The notes beneath the pieces were generated by a model. It saw only the letters and a list, made by a program, of their open reading frames with translations. It made no database searches and was not told the DNA's origin. A DNA stretch of 8,489 bases from Litoreibacter sp. (GTDB taxonomy: Bacteria; Pseudomonadota; Alphaproteobacteria; Rhodobacterales; Rhodobacteraceae), in contig JABDPP010000283.1 in NCBI GenBank assembly GCA_013042765.1, positions 1 to 8,489 on the forward strand. Reading direction: 5' to 3'. The translations under genes and the position numbers were made by a program. Position 1 is the stretch's first letter. Each line of letters opens with the position of its first letter. This document shows, piece after piece, positions 1-6,446 of this stretch.

Positions 1-63
1 GAGCCCGCCAGCGTCGGGGCGCTGCTACTTGCCAACCCCACGAAACCCCTACATATCAGCGCT

Positions 64-1863
<1,800 letters not shown>

Positions 1864-1876
1864 CAAGCAGTTATCG

Positions 1877-2020
1877 TCAGAACAGACCGTCGCCGCCTTT
1901 CCTGTCTTCGACAATTTCGTCTGCAATGACCGCGCCACCGGCCCCGATCACCAATGGTGCGCATCCTGACAGCGTCGCGCTGGCCGCGATCGTCATAAGA
2001 ATGAAGCTGATTTTTTTCAT
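1877..2020 (-). CDS. Small lipoprotein, 47 residues, function unknown
   Basis: A 47-residue precursor with a textbook lipoprotein signal: Lys-Lys after the start, a hydrophobic stretch, then lipobox LSGC with Cys20 as the predicted lipidated residue. The mature peptide is only 28 residues: APLVIGAGG, an acidic/basic segment (DEIVEDR) and a GGDGLF end. The start is fixed by a perfect AGGAGG (2028-2033) seven bases upstream; longer in-frame extensions lack such a site and do not look like protein. A promoter-like pair lies just upstream (2040-2068), so it is probably transcribed alone. No enzymatic domain fits in so short a chain. A structural or envelope-stress role would be guesswork. The gene is real with good confidence; its function is unknown. 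Confidence 0.85.
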   Translation of the reverse strand: MKKISFILMTIAASATLSGCAPLVIGAGGAVIADEIVEDRKGGDGLF

Positions 2021-2039
2021 GCTCGTTCCTCCTGAGCGG

Positions 2040-2068
2040 ACCATAGCAAGGCTTTGGCCGGGTGTCAG
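2040..2068 (-). promoter_or_regulatory. Sigma-70-type promoter of the 47-residue lipoprotein gene
   Basis: On the minus strand, CTGACA (2063-2068) and TATGGT (2040-2045) are separated by exactly 17 bases. Each matches the housekeeping consensus at 4-5 of 6 positions. The predicted transcript would start near 2033, at the edge of the AGGAGG ribosome site, giving a very short leader. Seen by inspection only. Confidence 0.55.
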
Positions 2069-2233
2069 CCAGAACCGGACGGGATTGAAACATGCTTTCG
2101 ATTTGGGTGAGTCGTCCGGATCCGAAAGCTTTGTCCCCTGAAATTGGGTTTTGGGTTGGTTGTTGGCGCTGGGCCAAGTTCCGTCTCTGAAATTCGGACC
2201 GCAACTTAGCCGAAACACTGTCTTTTTTGGAAT

Positions 2234-2301
2234 TTGATCACACTTTATCCACAAGCAATTCCACATTAAAACCAGTGATTTATCCCCAAGAAATTTCCAC
2301 T
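2234..2301 (-). promoter_or_regulatory. Cluster of helically spaced DnaA-box-like sites in an AT-rich island
   Basis: Read on the minus strand, the cluster holds one perfect DnaA box, TGTGGATAA (2245-2253), one 8/9 match, TGGGGATAA (2280-2288), and weaker relatives TGTGATCAA (2234-2242), TGTGGAATT (2257-2265) and AGTGGAAAT (2293-2301). All point the same way. The first four begin at 2234, 2245, 2257 and 2280, intervals of 11, 12 and 23, about one or two helical turns. The surroundings (about 2214-2318) are clearly AT-rich against a GC-rich background and include T6 runs at both ends. This is the layout expected of a DnaA assembly site, whether an origin, a titration site or a DnaA-controlled promoter. 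No dnaA, parAB, hemE or gidA lies in the window to support an origin. Confidence 0.5.
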
Positions 2302-2545
2302 ACCCGCGATTTTTTCCTTGCGCGACTCACGTGCCTTGGCCGAACTTAAATCTACCGCCTCCGAGCTTCGGCGAAGGGGTGGACGCAAAGGCCAACCGAG
2401 GTCGGAGCGGAACGGGATAGGCTTTCGGGTCAGGCTCGGTTCGCAAAAGCAGCGGGGAAGCAGGTCGCATCGTGTGGGTCCGAAAGGGTCGTGGCGAAAG
2501 GGCGGTTTCATCAGGGTCGGAGCGGGCCATGGTCGATCACTGATT
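2302..2545. other. Non-coding stretch with strong G-over-C skew
   Basis: No credible gene is seen on either strand; the open frames here translate to low-complexity Arg/Gly- or Pro/Arg-rich chains without domains. By hand count, 2371-2530 of the plus strand has 69 G and 34 C, while the preceding bases are C-biased. The 11-mer GGTCGGAGCGG occurs twice, at 2400-2410 and 2515-2525. Short hairpin potential (CTTC/GAAG near 2365-2375) exists but forms no convincing larger fold. It may be origin-flanking DNA or the leader of the structured segment to the right. Confidence 0.4.
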
Positions 2546-2616
2546 GGACGTGGTGGCGGAGGATCGCAAGGTCCCGAGCAAGCTGGGCCAGCAGTCGCCC
2601 TCTGGGGGGATGATAG

Positions 2617-2698
2617 GTTCAGGAAGGCGTCAGGGGTGTCGCAAGACACAATGCGAAGACCGCGTCTAAGCACCTGGCGCCTTTTCCTATTCTGGAAC
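2617..2698 (+). other. Predicted three-way-junction RNA fold
   Basis: The closing helix pairs 2624-2634 with 2673-2683: eleven consecutive pairs including one G-U (AAGGCGTCAGG against CCTGGCGCCTT). It is extended outward by AGG/CCT across a two-base bulge and by GTTC/GAAC. Inside are hairpin 1, GTGTC-GCAA-GACAC (2636-2649), and hairpin 2, TGC/GCA with AGAC-CGC-GTCT (2652-2672). Nearly every base between 2624 and 2683 is accounted for, unlike ordinary coding or decayed DNA. Confidence 0.5.
2650..2675 (+). repeat. Direct repeat, copy 1 (hairpin module)
   Basis: AATGC, a 4-base insert, ACCGCGTCTAA, then GCACCT. It recurs at 2787-2813 with a different insert and two extra bases before GCACCT, so 22 bases are shared. 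In this copy the module folds as TGC/GCA enclosing AGAC/GTCT. Confidence 0.7.
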
Positions 2699-2786
2699 AG
2701 ATTTTCCGGATCTTGCCTCTGCCGACAGCGAGACCTCGTAAACGAAGCGAGGCCCGATTGCGCCAACAATCGAGCCTCAACGTCAG

Positions 2787-2813
2787 AATGCATTACCGCG
2801 TCTAATAGCACCT
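2787..2813 (+). repeat. Direct repeat, copy 2 (hairpin module)
   Basis: AATGC, ATT, ACCGCGTCTAA, TA, GCACCT. It shares 22 bases with 2650-2675. Here the pairing is TGC/GCA enclosing ATTA/TAAT with CCGCGTC in the loop, so the differing bases create a different stem around the same conserved core. Confidence 0.7.
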
Positions 2814-2884
2814 ATGCCTTGGCGTGTAGCCCGGCATTCGATCGAGTGCAACCACATGTCGTTGTCTGCGTCAGAGTAAGCACG

Positions 2885-2951
2885 AGATGCGATAAATTTG
2901 CCCAATGAATCTCCGAAATGATGCGGAGAGGGCAAAGTTTGTATGGCATCT
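2885..2951 (+). other. Long imperfect hairpin directly upstream of terminator
   Basis: Three nested stems: AGATGC (2885-2890) with GCATCT (2946-2951); AAATTTGCCC (2894-2903) with GGGCAAA-G-TTT (2930-2940, one bulged G); and CTCCG (2911-2915) with CGGAG (2924-2928). The terminator begins two bases later. This resembles the 3' half of a bacterial small RNA. It may instead be read on the minus strand as the tail of the entericidin transcript if the terminator leaks. Confidence 0.5.
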
Positions 2952-2952
2952 G

Positions 2953-2981
2953 AAAACGGCAGGCCCAGGGCCTGCCGTTTT
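2953..2981. terminator. Near-perfect bidirectional intrinsic terminator
   Basis: The stem AAAACGGCAGGCCC (2953-2966) pairs with GGGCCTGCCGTTTT (2968-2981) around a minimal loop. A GC-rich core is flanked by A4 on one side and T4 on the other, so a T-run follows the hairpin on both strands; on the plus strand a second T-rich segment follows. It suits the end of the entericidin gene (minus, stop at 3030) and of a plus-strand transcript from the structured region. Confidence 0.85.
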
Positions 2982-3029
2982 GCTTTCTTAGAAATCATCT
3001 GTGCGACCGGTTTTGCGGCCAGAATACCT

Positions 3030-3143
3030 TTAGAATGCGTTTTTCACCGCACGCGCGCCACCGCTGATGTCACGGCCTGCGCCTTCGATGGTTTCACAAG
3101 CGGTCAGGGCCAGAAGGGCGATAATGGGCAGAAGTCGGATCAT
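3030..3143 (-). CDS. Entericidin A/B-type small lipoprotein
   Basis: A 37-residue precursor too short for most gene finders. The signal peptide MIRLLPIIALLALTAC has a lipobox ending at Cys16. The mature 22 residues read CETIEGAGRDISGG, then a basic/alanine segment ending KNAF. The pattern of lipid Cys, Glu-Thr, and a Gly-Ala-Gly-(Arg/Lys)-Asp turn followed by an amphipathic tail is that of the entericidin EcnA/EcnB family, membrane lipoproteins tied in enterobacteria to stationary-phase lysis; in alphaproteobacteria usually one copy is present and its role is not established. The start is set by AGAGGA (3149-3154) five bases upstream. It lies 174 bases downstream of the cytochrome c gene on the same strand, with the strong terminator at 2953-2981 ending its transcript. 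The family call rests on pattern only. Confidence 0.85.
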   Translation of the reverse strand: MIRLLPIIALLALTACETIEGAGRDISGGARAVKNAF

Positions 3144-3256
3144 GAAAGTCCTCTTGGAAGCGATTGATATTCACGGTTGCCTAGCCAGTTGACCCGCATA
3201 GGGCAAGATCAACAAATGGCACGGCTAAAAACCGGCGAATTTCAACCGTTTCAGCG

Positions 3257-3305
3257 GACAGGTGCTGCAAACCTGTCACATCCGGCCGGCTGTTCCGCGC
3301 CGGAT
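3257..3305 (-). terminator. Paired hairpins after the cytochrome c gene, possible weak terminator
   Basis: GACAGGT (3257-3263) pairs with ACCTGTC (3271-3277), and ATCCGGC (3280-3286) pairs with GCCGGAT (3299-3305), immediately downstream of the cytochrome c stop on the minus strand. No T-run follows, so this may only stabilise the 3' end or act as a partial terminator before the entericidin gene. Confidence 0.3.
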
Positions 3306-3317
3306 CCGTTGGGGGCG

Positions 3318-3626
3318 CTAGCGCTCCAAGCCCACGATATAGGCGGTCAGATCCTCCACATTAGAGGCGTCGAGAACCAGCGACATCTGCGGCATAGAAA
3401 CGTGAAACGGTGGAAACTGGATTCGGCTCATGATCTGCTCAGAGCTGCGAAAGACCGCGATGGCGGCGAAACTGGGCGGGTATTGCTTCATCTGACCGTC
3501 CGCTTCGATGTCATGGCAGTTGGTGCAATATTGCTCTGCCAACTCGCGGCCAAGTTCCGGATCGGGATCCTGTGCCAAGGCGGGACAGGCGGCAAGCAGT
3601 GCGGTGAAAACAAAAACAGCGCGCAT
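3318..3626 (-). CDS. Small periplasmic class I cytochrome c
   Basis: A 102-residue precursor with a Sec signal peptide (hydrophobic residues 3-18, likely cleavage after Ala-Leu-Ala-Gln, residue 19). It has one heme c site, CTNCH at 34-38, with His38 as proximal ligand; Met78 or Met81 in SMPQM is the likely distal ligand. The C-terminal helix DLTAYIVGL is typical of class I cytochromes c. The mature domain of about 83 residues is a standard small monoheme electron carrier. ATG at 3626 was chosen because AAAGGAGA (3631-3638) lies at the right distance; the ATG nine codons earlier has no such site and would put charged residues before the signal. It is divergent from the cytochrome b561 gene with an FNR-like box between. 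Its redox partner is inferred, not shown. Confidence 0.92.
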   Translation of the reverse strand: MRAVFVFTALLAACPALAQDPDPELGRELAEQYCTNCHDIEADGQMKQYPPSFAAIAVFRSSEQIMSRIQFPPFHVSMPQMSLVLDASNVEDLTAYIVGLER

Positions 3627-3679
3627 GATGTCTCCTTTCGACGAGAGCCCCAACCTGCCACGCGGGTCATGTTCAAGAG

Positions 3680-3693
3680 TTGATTTTGCTCAA
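3680..3693. promoter_or_regulatory. FNR/FnrL-type operator between divergent cytochrome genes
   Basis: The plus strand reads TTGATTTTGCTCAA, matching the FNR consensus TTGAT-N4-ATCAA at 9 of 10 specified bases. It is centred about 60 bases from the cytochrome c start and 89 from the b561 start, so activation at the usual -41.5 would fit the cytochrome c promoter. In Rhodobacteraceae FnrL uses this sequence to control respiratory genes in low oxygen. Seen by inspection. Confidence 0.6.
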
Positions 3694-3714
3694 ACAACCA
3701 ACGCGTTTGCACGC

Positions 3715-3743
3715 TTGGCGCGACCCAAGAACGGCGCTAGGCT
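3715..3743 (+). promoter_or_regulatory. Possible promoter of the cytochrome b561 gene
   Basis: TTGGCG (3715-3720) and TAGGCT (3738-3743) are 17 bases apart, each matching about half of the consensus. The implied start near 3750 puts the FNR-like box at about -63, close to a class I activator position. Weak on its own. Confidence 0.3.
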
Positions 3744-3775
3744 TGTGAAAAGTGGTTCTTTCGCGGGAGCAACGC

Positions 3776-4264
3776 ATGGCCAAACCTTCCGGTTACTCCA
3801 GGGTTCAAATTCAGTTGCATTGGGCCGTATTCGTTCTGATCGTCCTGCAATTCCTGTTTCACGACGGCATAGACAATGCCTTTGACAGAGGGCTTGATGC
3901 CGGGGCGTTGACACTATCGGTGCCTGTTATCCTGCATTTTGCCACCGGGGGCCTGATCCTTCTGCTGGCCTTTGCCCGGCTGGCGGTGCGACAGGCGCGC
4001 GGCGTGCCAGATCACCCGGCGGGCGGTGTTCAGAAGACCGTTGCCCATCTGGTCCATTACAGCCTTTACGGCGTGATGATCTTGCTGCCGGTAACAGGAG
4101 CTGTGGCTTGGGGGCAGGCGTCAGAGGGCGCGGGCGAGGTGCACGAAATACTGACAAAGATCCTGCTGATGTTTGTCGGCGTTCATGTCGCGGCGGCTCT
4201 GTTTAGTCACTACGTTCAGAAAAGCGGGATCATCCGGCGGATGTTAGATCCAGATAGCCCCTGA
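3776..4264 (+). CDS. Cytochrome b561-family membrane protein (CybB/YodB-like)
   Basis: 162 residues with four hydrophobic helices, near 15-29, 47-70, 88-111 and 126-146. Histidines sit where b-heme ligands are expected: His15 in QLHW, His54 in VILHFATG, His91 and His94 in HLVHYSLYG, and the pair His123 and His137, fourteen residues apart as in the E. coli CybB pair. LLPVTG after helix 3 and the ending HYVQ...IIRRML are family-typical. The function is transmembrane electron transfer, usually quinol to a periplasmic or haem partner; here the adjacent periplasmic cytochrome c is the obvious candidate. ATG at 3776 has GGGAG upstream; a GTG at 3752 in frame is not preferred. Its last 35 bases overlap the convergent hydrolase gene. 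Confidence 0.9.
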   Translation: MAKPSGYSRVQIQLHWAVFVLIVLQFLFHDGIDNAFDRGLDAGALTLSVPVILHFATGGLILLLAFARLAVRQARGVPDHPAGGVQKTVAHLVHYSLYGVMILLPVTGAVAWGQASEGAGEVHEILTKILLMFVGVHVAAALFSHYVQKSGIIRRMLDPDSP

Positions 4265-4985
4265 CAGCCAGTTCAAACTCTCGCGGTTTTTCCGCGTGCA
4301 GCCAGTGTCCGGCGCCGGGAATTTTCGCGAATTTAGAGTTCGGGAACAATGATTTGATGTGATCGCGATGCTCCGGCAACACGTAGTCAGAGTTCGCGCC
4401 TGATAAGAAAAGCGCCGGGTTCTCGAACAGGTTGGTCTTTTCTGGGAAACCGATGATTGTCGCCATCTGGTCGGACAAAACGTCAAGGTTCAGCCGCCAG
4501 CGGCCTTCGACAACGTCAAGTGATTGCAGCAGGAATGCGCGCACGGCGGGGTCTACGTCATCCATCTGGGCGGCTGCGTCGCTGCGCTGGCTGACGCGGC
4601 TCAGATCGACTTTGCGCATGGCATCGAGCGGACCCTGCTGGGAGTGTGTGTATGTGACGGGCGCGATATCGGCAACGATCAGGCGATTCACGAGGTCCGG
4701 CTTGTCAAGCGCCAGCACCATCGCCGCTTTTCCCCCCATCGAATGCCCCAGAACATCAGTAGGACGATCAAGTATCCTCGCCAGATCTTCGGCGAGATCC
4801 TCGTAACTATGGGTCTCGAACCACTGGCTGGTGCCGTGGTTTCGCATGTCGACCGTGATCACCTCGCGGCTGTCGGAGAGGCGCTTGGCGATAACACCCC
4901 AGTTGCGGGCCGAGCCAAACAGCCCGTGCGCGATCAGCAGCGGCGGCTGGTCCGTTTGGTCGCCATGTCGTGTCACGGAAAGCAT
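4230..4985 (-). CDS. Alpha/beta-fold hydrolase, YbfF-like esterase
   Basis: 251 residues, a complete single-domain alpha/beta hydrolase. The oxyanion region is HGLFGSARNW (residues 20-29), followed by VDMRNHGTS. The nucleophile elbow is GHSMGG with Ser82; the acid is Asp200 in SGANSDYV and the base His227 in GAGHWLH. The HGLFGS and DMRNHG sequences resemble the YbfF group of small acyl esterases (thioester or carboxyl ester substrates, cytoplasmic). No signal peptide is present. ATG at 4985 is preceded by AGGAG at five bases; the ATG at 5000 would place that site inside the gene. The stop lies 35 bases inside the 3' end of the cytochrome b561 gene. The fold and triad are secure; the substrate cannot be read from the sequence. 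Confidence 0.93.
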   Translation of the reverse strand: MLSVTRHGDQTDQPPLLIAHGLFGSARNWGVIAKRLSDSREVITVDMRNHGTSQWFETHSYEDLAEDLARILDRPTDVLGHSMGGKAAMVLALDKPDLVNRLIVADIAPVTYTHSQQGPLDAMRKVDLSRVSQRSDAAAQMDDVDPAVRAFLLQSLDVVEGRWRLNLDVLSDQMATIIGFPEKTNLFENPALFLSGANSDYVLPEHRDHIKSLFPNSKFAKIPGAGHWLHAEKPREFELAVRGYLDLTSAG

Positions 4986-5013
4986 GATTTCTCCTAACAC
5001 CTGCCGGGATGAG

Positions 5014-5041
5014 TTGAAAGTGGCGCCGCGTTAGCTAAAGT
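5014..5041 (+). promoter_or_regulatory. Sigma-70-type promoter of the tail-anchored protein gene
   Basis: TTGAAA (5014-5019, 5/6) and TAAAGT (5036-5041, 4/6) are 16 bases apart in the 81-base divergent gap. Predicted start is near 5048, leaving a leader of about 19 bases with an AAGGG ribosome site. Confidence 0.55.
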
Positions 5042-5066
5042 CGGGCTGACTTCTGAAGGGTTTGGA

Positions 5067-5435
5067 ATGGAGCAGGTTACCGTCAATCAGCTGGCCGAGC
5101 GGATCAGTGAACTGCTTGGGGAACGTCTCGGTGCGAAGGGTAAGACGCTCAGGGCCCGGATTGGCTCCGCCGGCTCTCAGCTGCCCAGAAAAGTGCGGAA
5201 GGCCGCGCTGGAATTGGTTGAGGCGCAGGAGCAGGCGATGGATGCCGGTCGGGCGCTTGAGCTTGATGCGCAGAAGGTGACAGGCGATTATTCGACCTGT
5301 CTGGAATTCCTTAAAGGCATCGAGCCCGGTGAAATCCGGGTGAAGAGCCGCCTGCGCACGACAACGCTTATCGTCATCCAACTGACCCTTATCGTGCTGG
5401 CCCTGTCCGCTTTCCTCGGGTGGCGCGGCTACTAG
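5067..5435 (+). CDS. Tail-anchored helical protein, function unknown
   Basis: 122 residues that I do not recognise as a named family. Residues 1-85 are almost all charged or helix-forming, with heptad-like stretches (QLAERISELL, then AALELVEAQEQAM), suggesting an amphipathic or coiled-coil cytoplasmic domain. A single hydrophobic segment at about 99-118 follows a basic patch (KSRLR), giving an N-in, C-out tail anchor. There is no signal peptide, lipobox or metal motif; the only Cys is residue 78. The upstream AAGGG and good promoter support the ATG at 5067. The stop is 12 bases from the stop of convergent pirin. Composition and codon use match real genes of this window, so it is probably expressed. 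A membrane-adaptor role is only a guess. Confidence 0.82.
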   Translation: MEQVTVNQLAERISELLGERLGAKGKTLRARIGSAGSQLPRKVRKAALELVEAQEQAMDAGRALELDAQKVTGDYSTCLEFLKGIEPGEIRVKSRLRTTTLIVIQLTLIVLALSAFLGWRGY

Positions 5436-5447
5436 GCTCGTCGTGTC

Positions 5448-6359
5448 TCAGTGCGCCGGCTTGATGAAGGTGCCGTTACGCAGATCGCGCATGGCCTGCA
5501 TCAGCTCTTCCTGAGTGTTCATCACGATCGGACCGTGCCAGGCTACAGGTTCCTCGATCGGCGCGCCGGAGATCAGCAGGAACCGGATCCCCCTTGGGCC
5601 AGCCTGTACGGTGACTTCGTCCCCGGTGCCGAACTGGATCAGGGTGCGGTCGCCGCTCAGGTCCCGGATGTTGACCTCTTCGCCCATCACTTCCTTTTCC
5701 AGCAGGACGCCTTTTGGGTCCGAGGCGTCGGCGAACTTTCCAGAACCGTCGAAAACATAGGCAAAAGCGCGGCGATAAGTGTCGACCTTGAAGGTCTTGC
5801 GCAACCCTGCCGGCACGTAGATATCCAGATATTGTGGATCGGCGGCAATGCCATCCACCGGACCGCGCTGCCCCCAGAAGGATCCGACAATGATCTTCAC
5901 GCGTGTGCCGTCATCGTCGATCACCTCGGGAATGTCCTTGCCCTCAACGTCCTGATAGCGCGGCGCCGTCATCTTGAGACTGCCGGGCAGGTTCGCCCAG
6001 AGCTGGAAGCCGTGCATCTGACCCTTTGCATTTCCCTTTGGCATTTCCTGATGGAGAATGCCGGAACCCGCTGTCATCCACTGCACATCGCCTGCGCCAA
6101 GCGTACCTTCGTTGCCAAGACTGTCGCCATGCTCGACCGTGCCGTTCAGAACGTAGGTGATCGTCTCGATCCCGCGATGTGGGTGCCAGGGGAAGCCAGC
6201 CATGTAATCCTGCGGCAAGTCGTTCCTGAAATCGTCAAAAAGAAGAAAAGGATCAAGTTGGTCCGGGTTCTGAAAGCCAAAAGCGCGATGCAGCTTGACG
6301 CCTGCGCCCTCCATGGTCGGAACAGCGGCGGACTGGTGGGTGATGGGACGAATGGACAT
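5448..6359 (-). CDS. Pirin family protein (bicupin)
   Basis: 303 residues, the usual pirin length with both cupin domains. The N-terminal cupin carries the metal site: His59 and His61 in HPHRG, then His103 and Glu105 in GILHQEMP, equivalent to the iron ligands of human pirin. GIETITYVL and LWANLP are family hallmarks. The C-terminal cupin (about 170-285) lacks an equivalent site, as is normal. Some bacterial pirins oxidise quercetin; others bind metabolic or regulatory partners, and the sequence does not decide. ATG at 6359 is chosen because AAGGAG precedes it by about eight bases and the next 37 upstream codons do not look like protein. It is divergent from the hydroxyacid dehydrogenase gene and convergent with the tail-anchored gene. 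All ligand residues are present, so it should be active. Confidence 0.95.
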   Translation of the reverse strand: MSIRPITHQSAAVPTMEGAGVKLHRAFGFQNPDQLDPFLLFDDFRNDLPQDYMAGFPWHPHRGIETITYVLNGTVEHGDSLGNEGTLGAGDVQWMTAGSGILHQEMPKGNAKGQMHGFQLWANLPGSLKMTAPRYQDVEGKDIPEVIDDDGTRVKIIVGSFWGQRGPVDGIAADPQYLDIYVPAGLRKTFKVDTYRRAFAYVFDGSGKFADASDPKGVLLEKEVMGEEVNIRDLSGDRTLIQFGTGDEVTVQAGPRGIRFLLISGAPIEEPVAWHGPIVMNTQEELMQAMRDLRNGTFIKPAH

Positions 6360-6379
6360 GGGCGGGCTCCTTTGTCGAC

Positions 6380-6408
6380 CAGATAGCCCGGTCCGGGGCT
6401 CACGGCAA
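6380..6408 (-). promoter_or_regulatory. Possible promoter of the pirin gene
   Basis: On the minus strand TTGCCG (6403-6408) and TATCTG (6380-6385) are 17 bases apart (4/6 and 3/6 matches). Predicted start is near 6373, a short leader that still includes the AAGGAG ribosome site. Confidence 0.4.
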
Positions 6409-6430
6409 TTCGTGGCGGGCGAGAAGTCTT

Positions 6431-6446
6431 TGTGCATCACTGCACA
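6431..6446. promoter_or_regulatory. Palindromic operator candidate between pirin and dehydrogenase genes
   Basis: TGTGC-ATCACT-GCACA is a perfect 5-base inverted repeat with a 6-base spacer. It is centred near -65 from the predicted pirin start, an activator-like position, and may overlap a weak promoter for the dehydrogenase on the plus strand. No regulator gene adjoins it within the window, so the binding protein is unknown. Confidence 0.4.

Larger units (their letters stand above)
2546..2981 (+). ncRNA. Candidate structured non-coding RNA region ending in a terminator
   Basis: About 430 bases without a plausible protein but with many nested stems. GGATC-GCAA-GGTCC (near 2560-2575) is capped by a GNRA tetraloop. 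A three-way junction spans 2617-2698. GAGGC/GCCTC plus CGATTG/CAATCG form a hairpin at 2749-2778. ATGCC/GGCAT enclosing GGC/GCC lies at 2814-2837, and a long hairpin at 2885-2951 leads straight into a terminator (2953-2981). The plus strand is preferred because the tetraloops are GNRA in that sense and the terminator has T-runs on that side, though the terminator could work both ways. Signatures of RNase P RNA, tmRNA (tag frame ending in Ala-Ala), SRP RNA and common riboswitches were looked for and not found. A possible -10 (TCTAAT, 2801-2806) could start a shorter RNA of about 170 bases near 2813. Whether this is one RNA, several or none is unproven. Confidence 0.4.

Noticed and set aside
2266..2811. 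181-residue open frame on the minus strand across the non-coding region
   Set aside because: Pro/Arg/Ser-rich low-information translation, overlaps the AT-rich DnaA-box island at one end, and has no ribosome site.
2659..2813. Integron attC-like sites from the GTCTAA / TTAGAC motifs
   Set aside because: The core sites do not fit the attC consensus (no RYYYAAC and GTTRRRY pair), and no integrase or cassette is present.
2318..2908. 196-residue open frame on the plus strand across the non-coding region
   Set aside because: The translation is Arg/Gly/Ser-rich without domain pattern, there is no ribosome site, and codon use is unlike neighbouring genes; it also runs through RNA-like hairpins.
2546..2981. 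RNase P RNA, tmRNA or SRP RNA gene
   Set aside because: The length and terminator invited the idea, but the GGAAAGTCCGG-type RNase P core, the tmRNA 5' GGTTTCGACG and T-arm, and the SRP GGAAGGAAGCAGCC-type core are all missing on both strands.
2783..2998. 71-residue open frame on the minus strand, including a DADND stretch that recalled a tmRNA tag
   Set aside because: Its first residues are encoded by the terminator hairpin, its third codon positions are AT-rich unlike real genes here, and the frame does not end in the hydrophobic Ala-Ala of tmRNA tags.
3177..3683. 168-residue open frame antisense to the cytochrome c gene
   Set aside because: It overlaps a gene with a clear CTNCH haem motif and signal peptide and has no support of its own.
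5451..6386. 311-residue open frame antisense to pirin
   Set aside because: Shadow of the pirin gene, whose metal ligands and family motifs are all on the minus strand.
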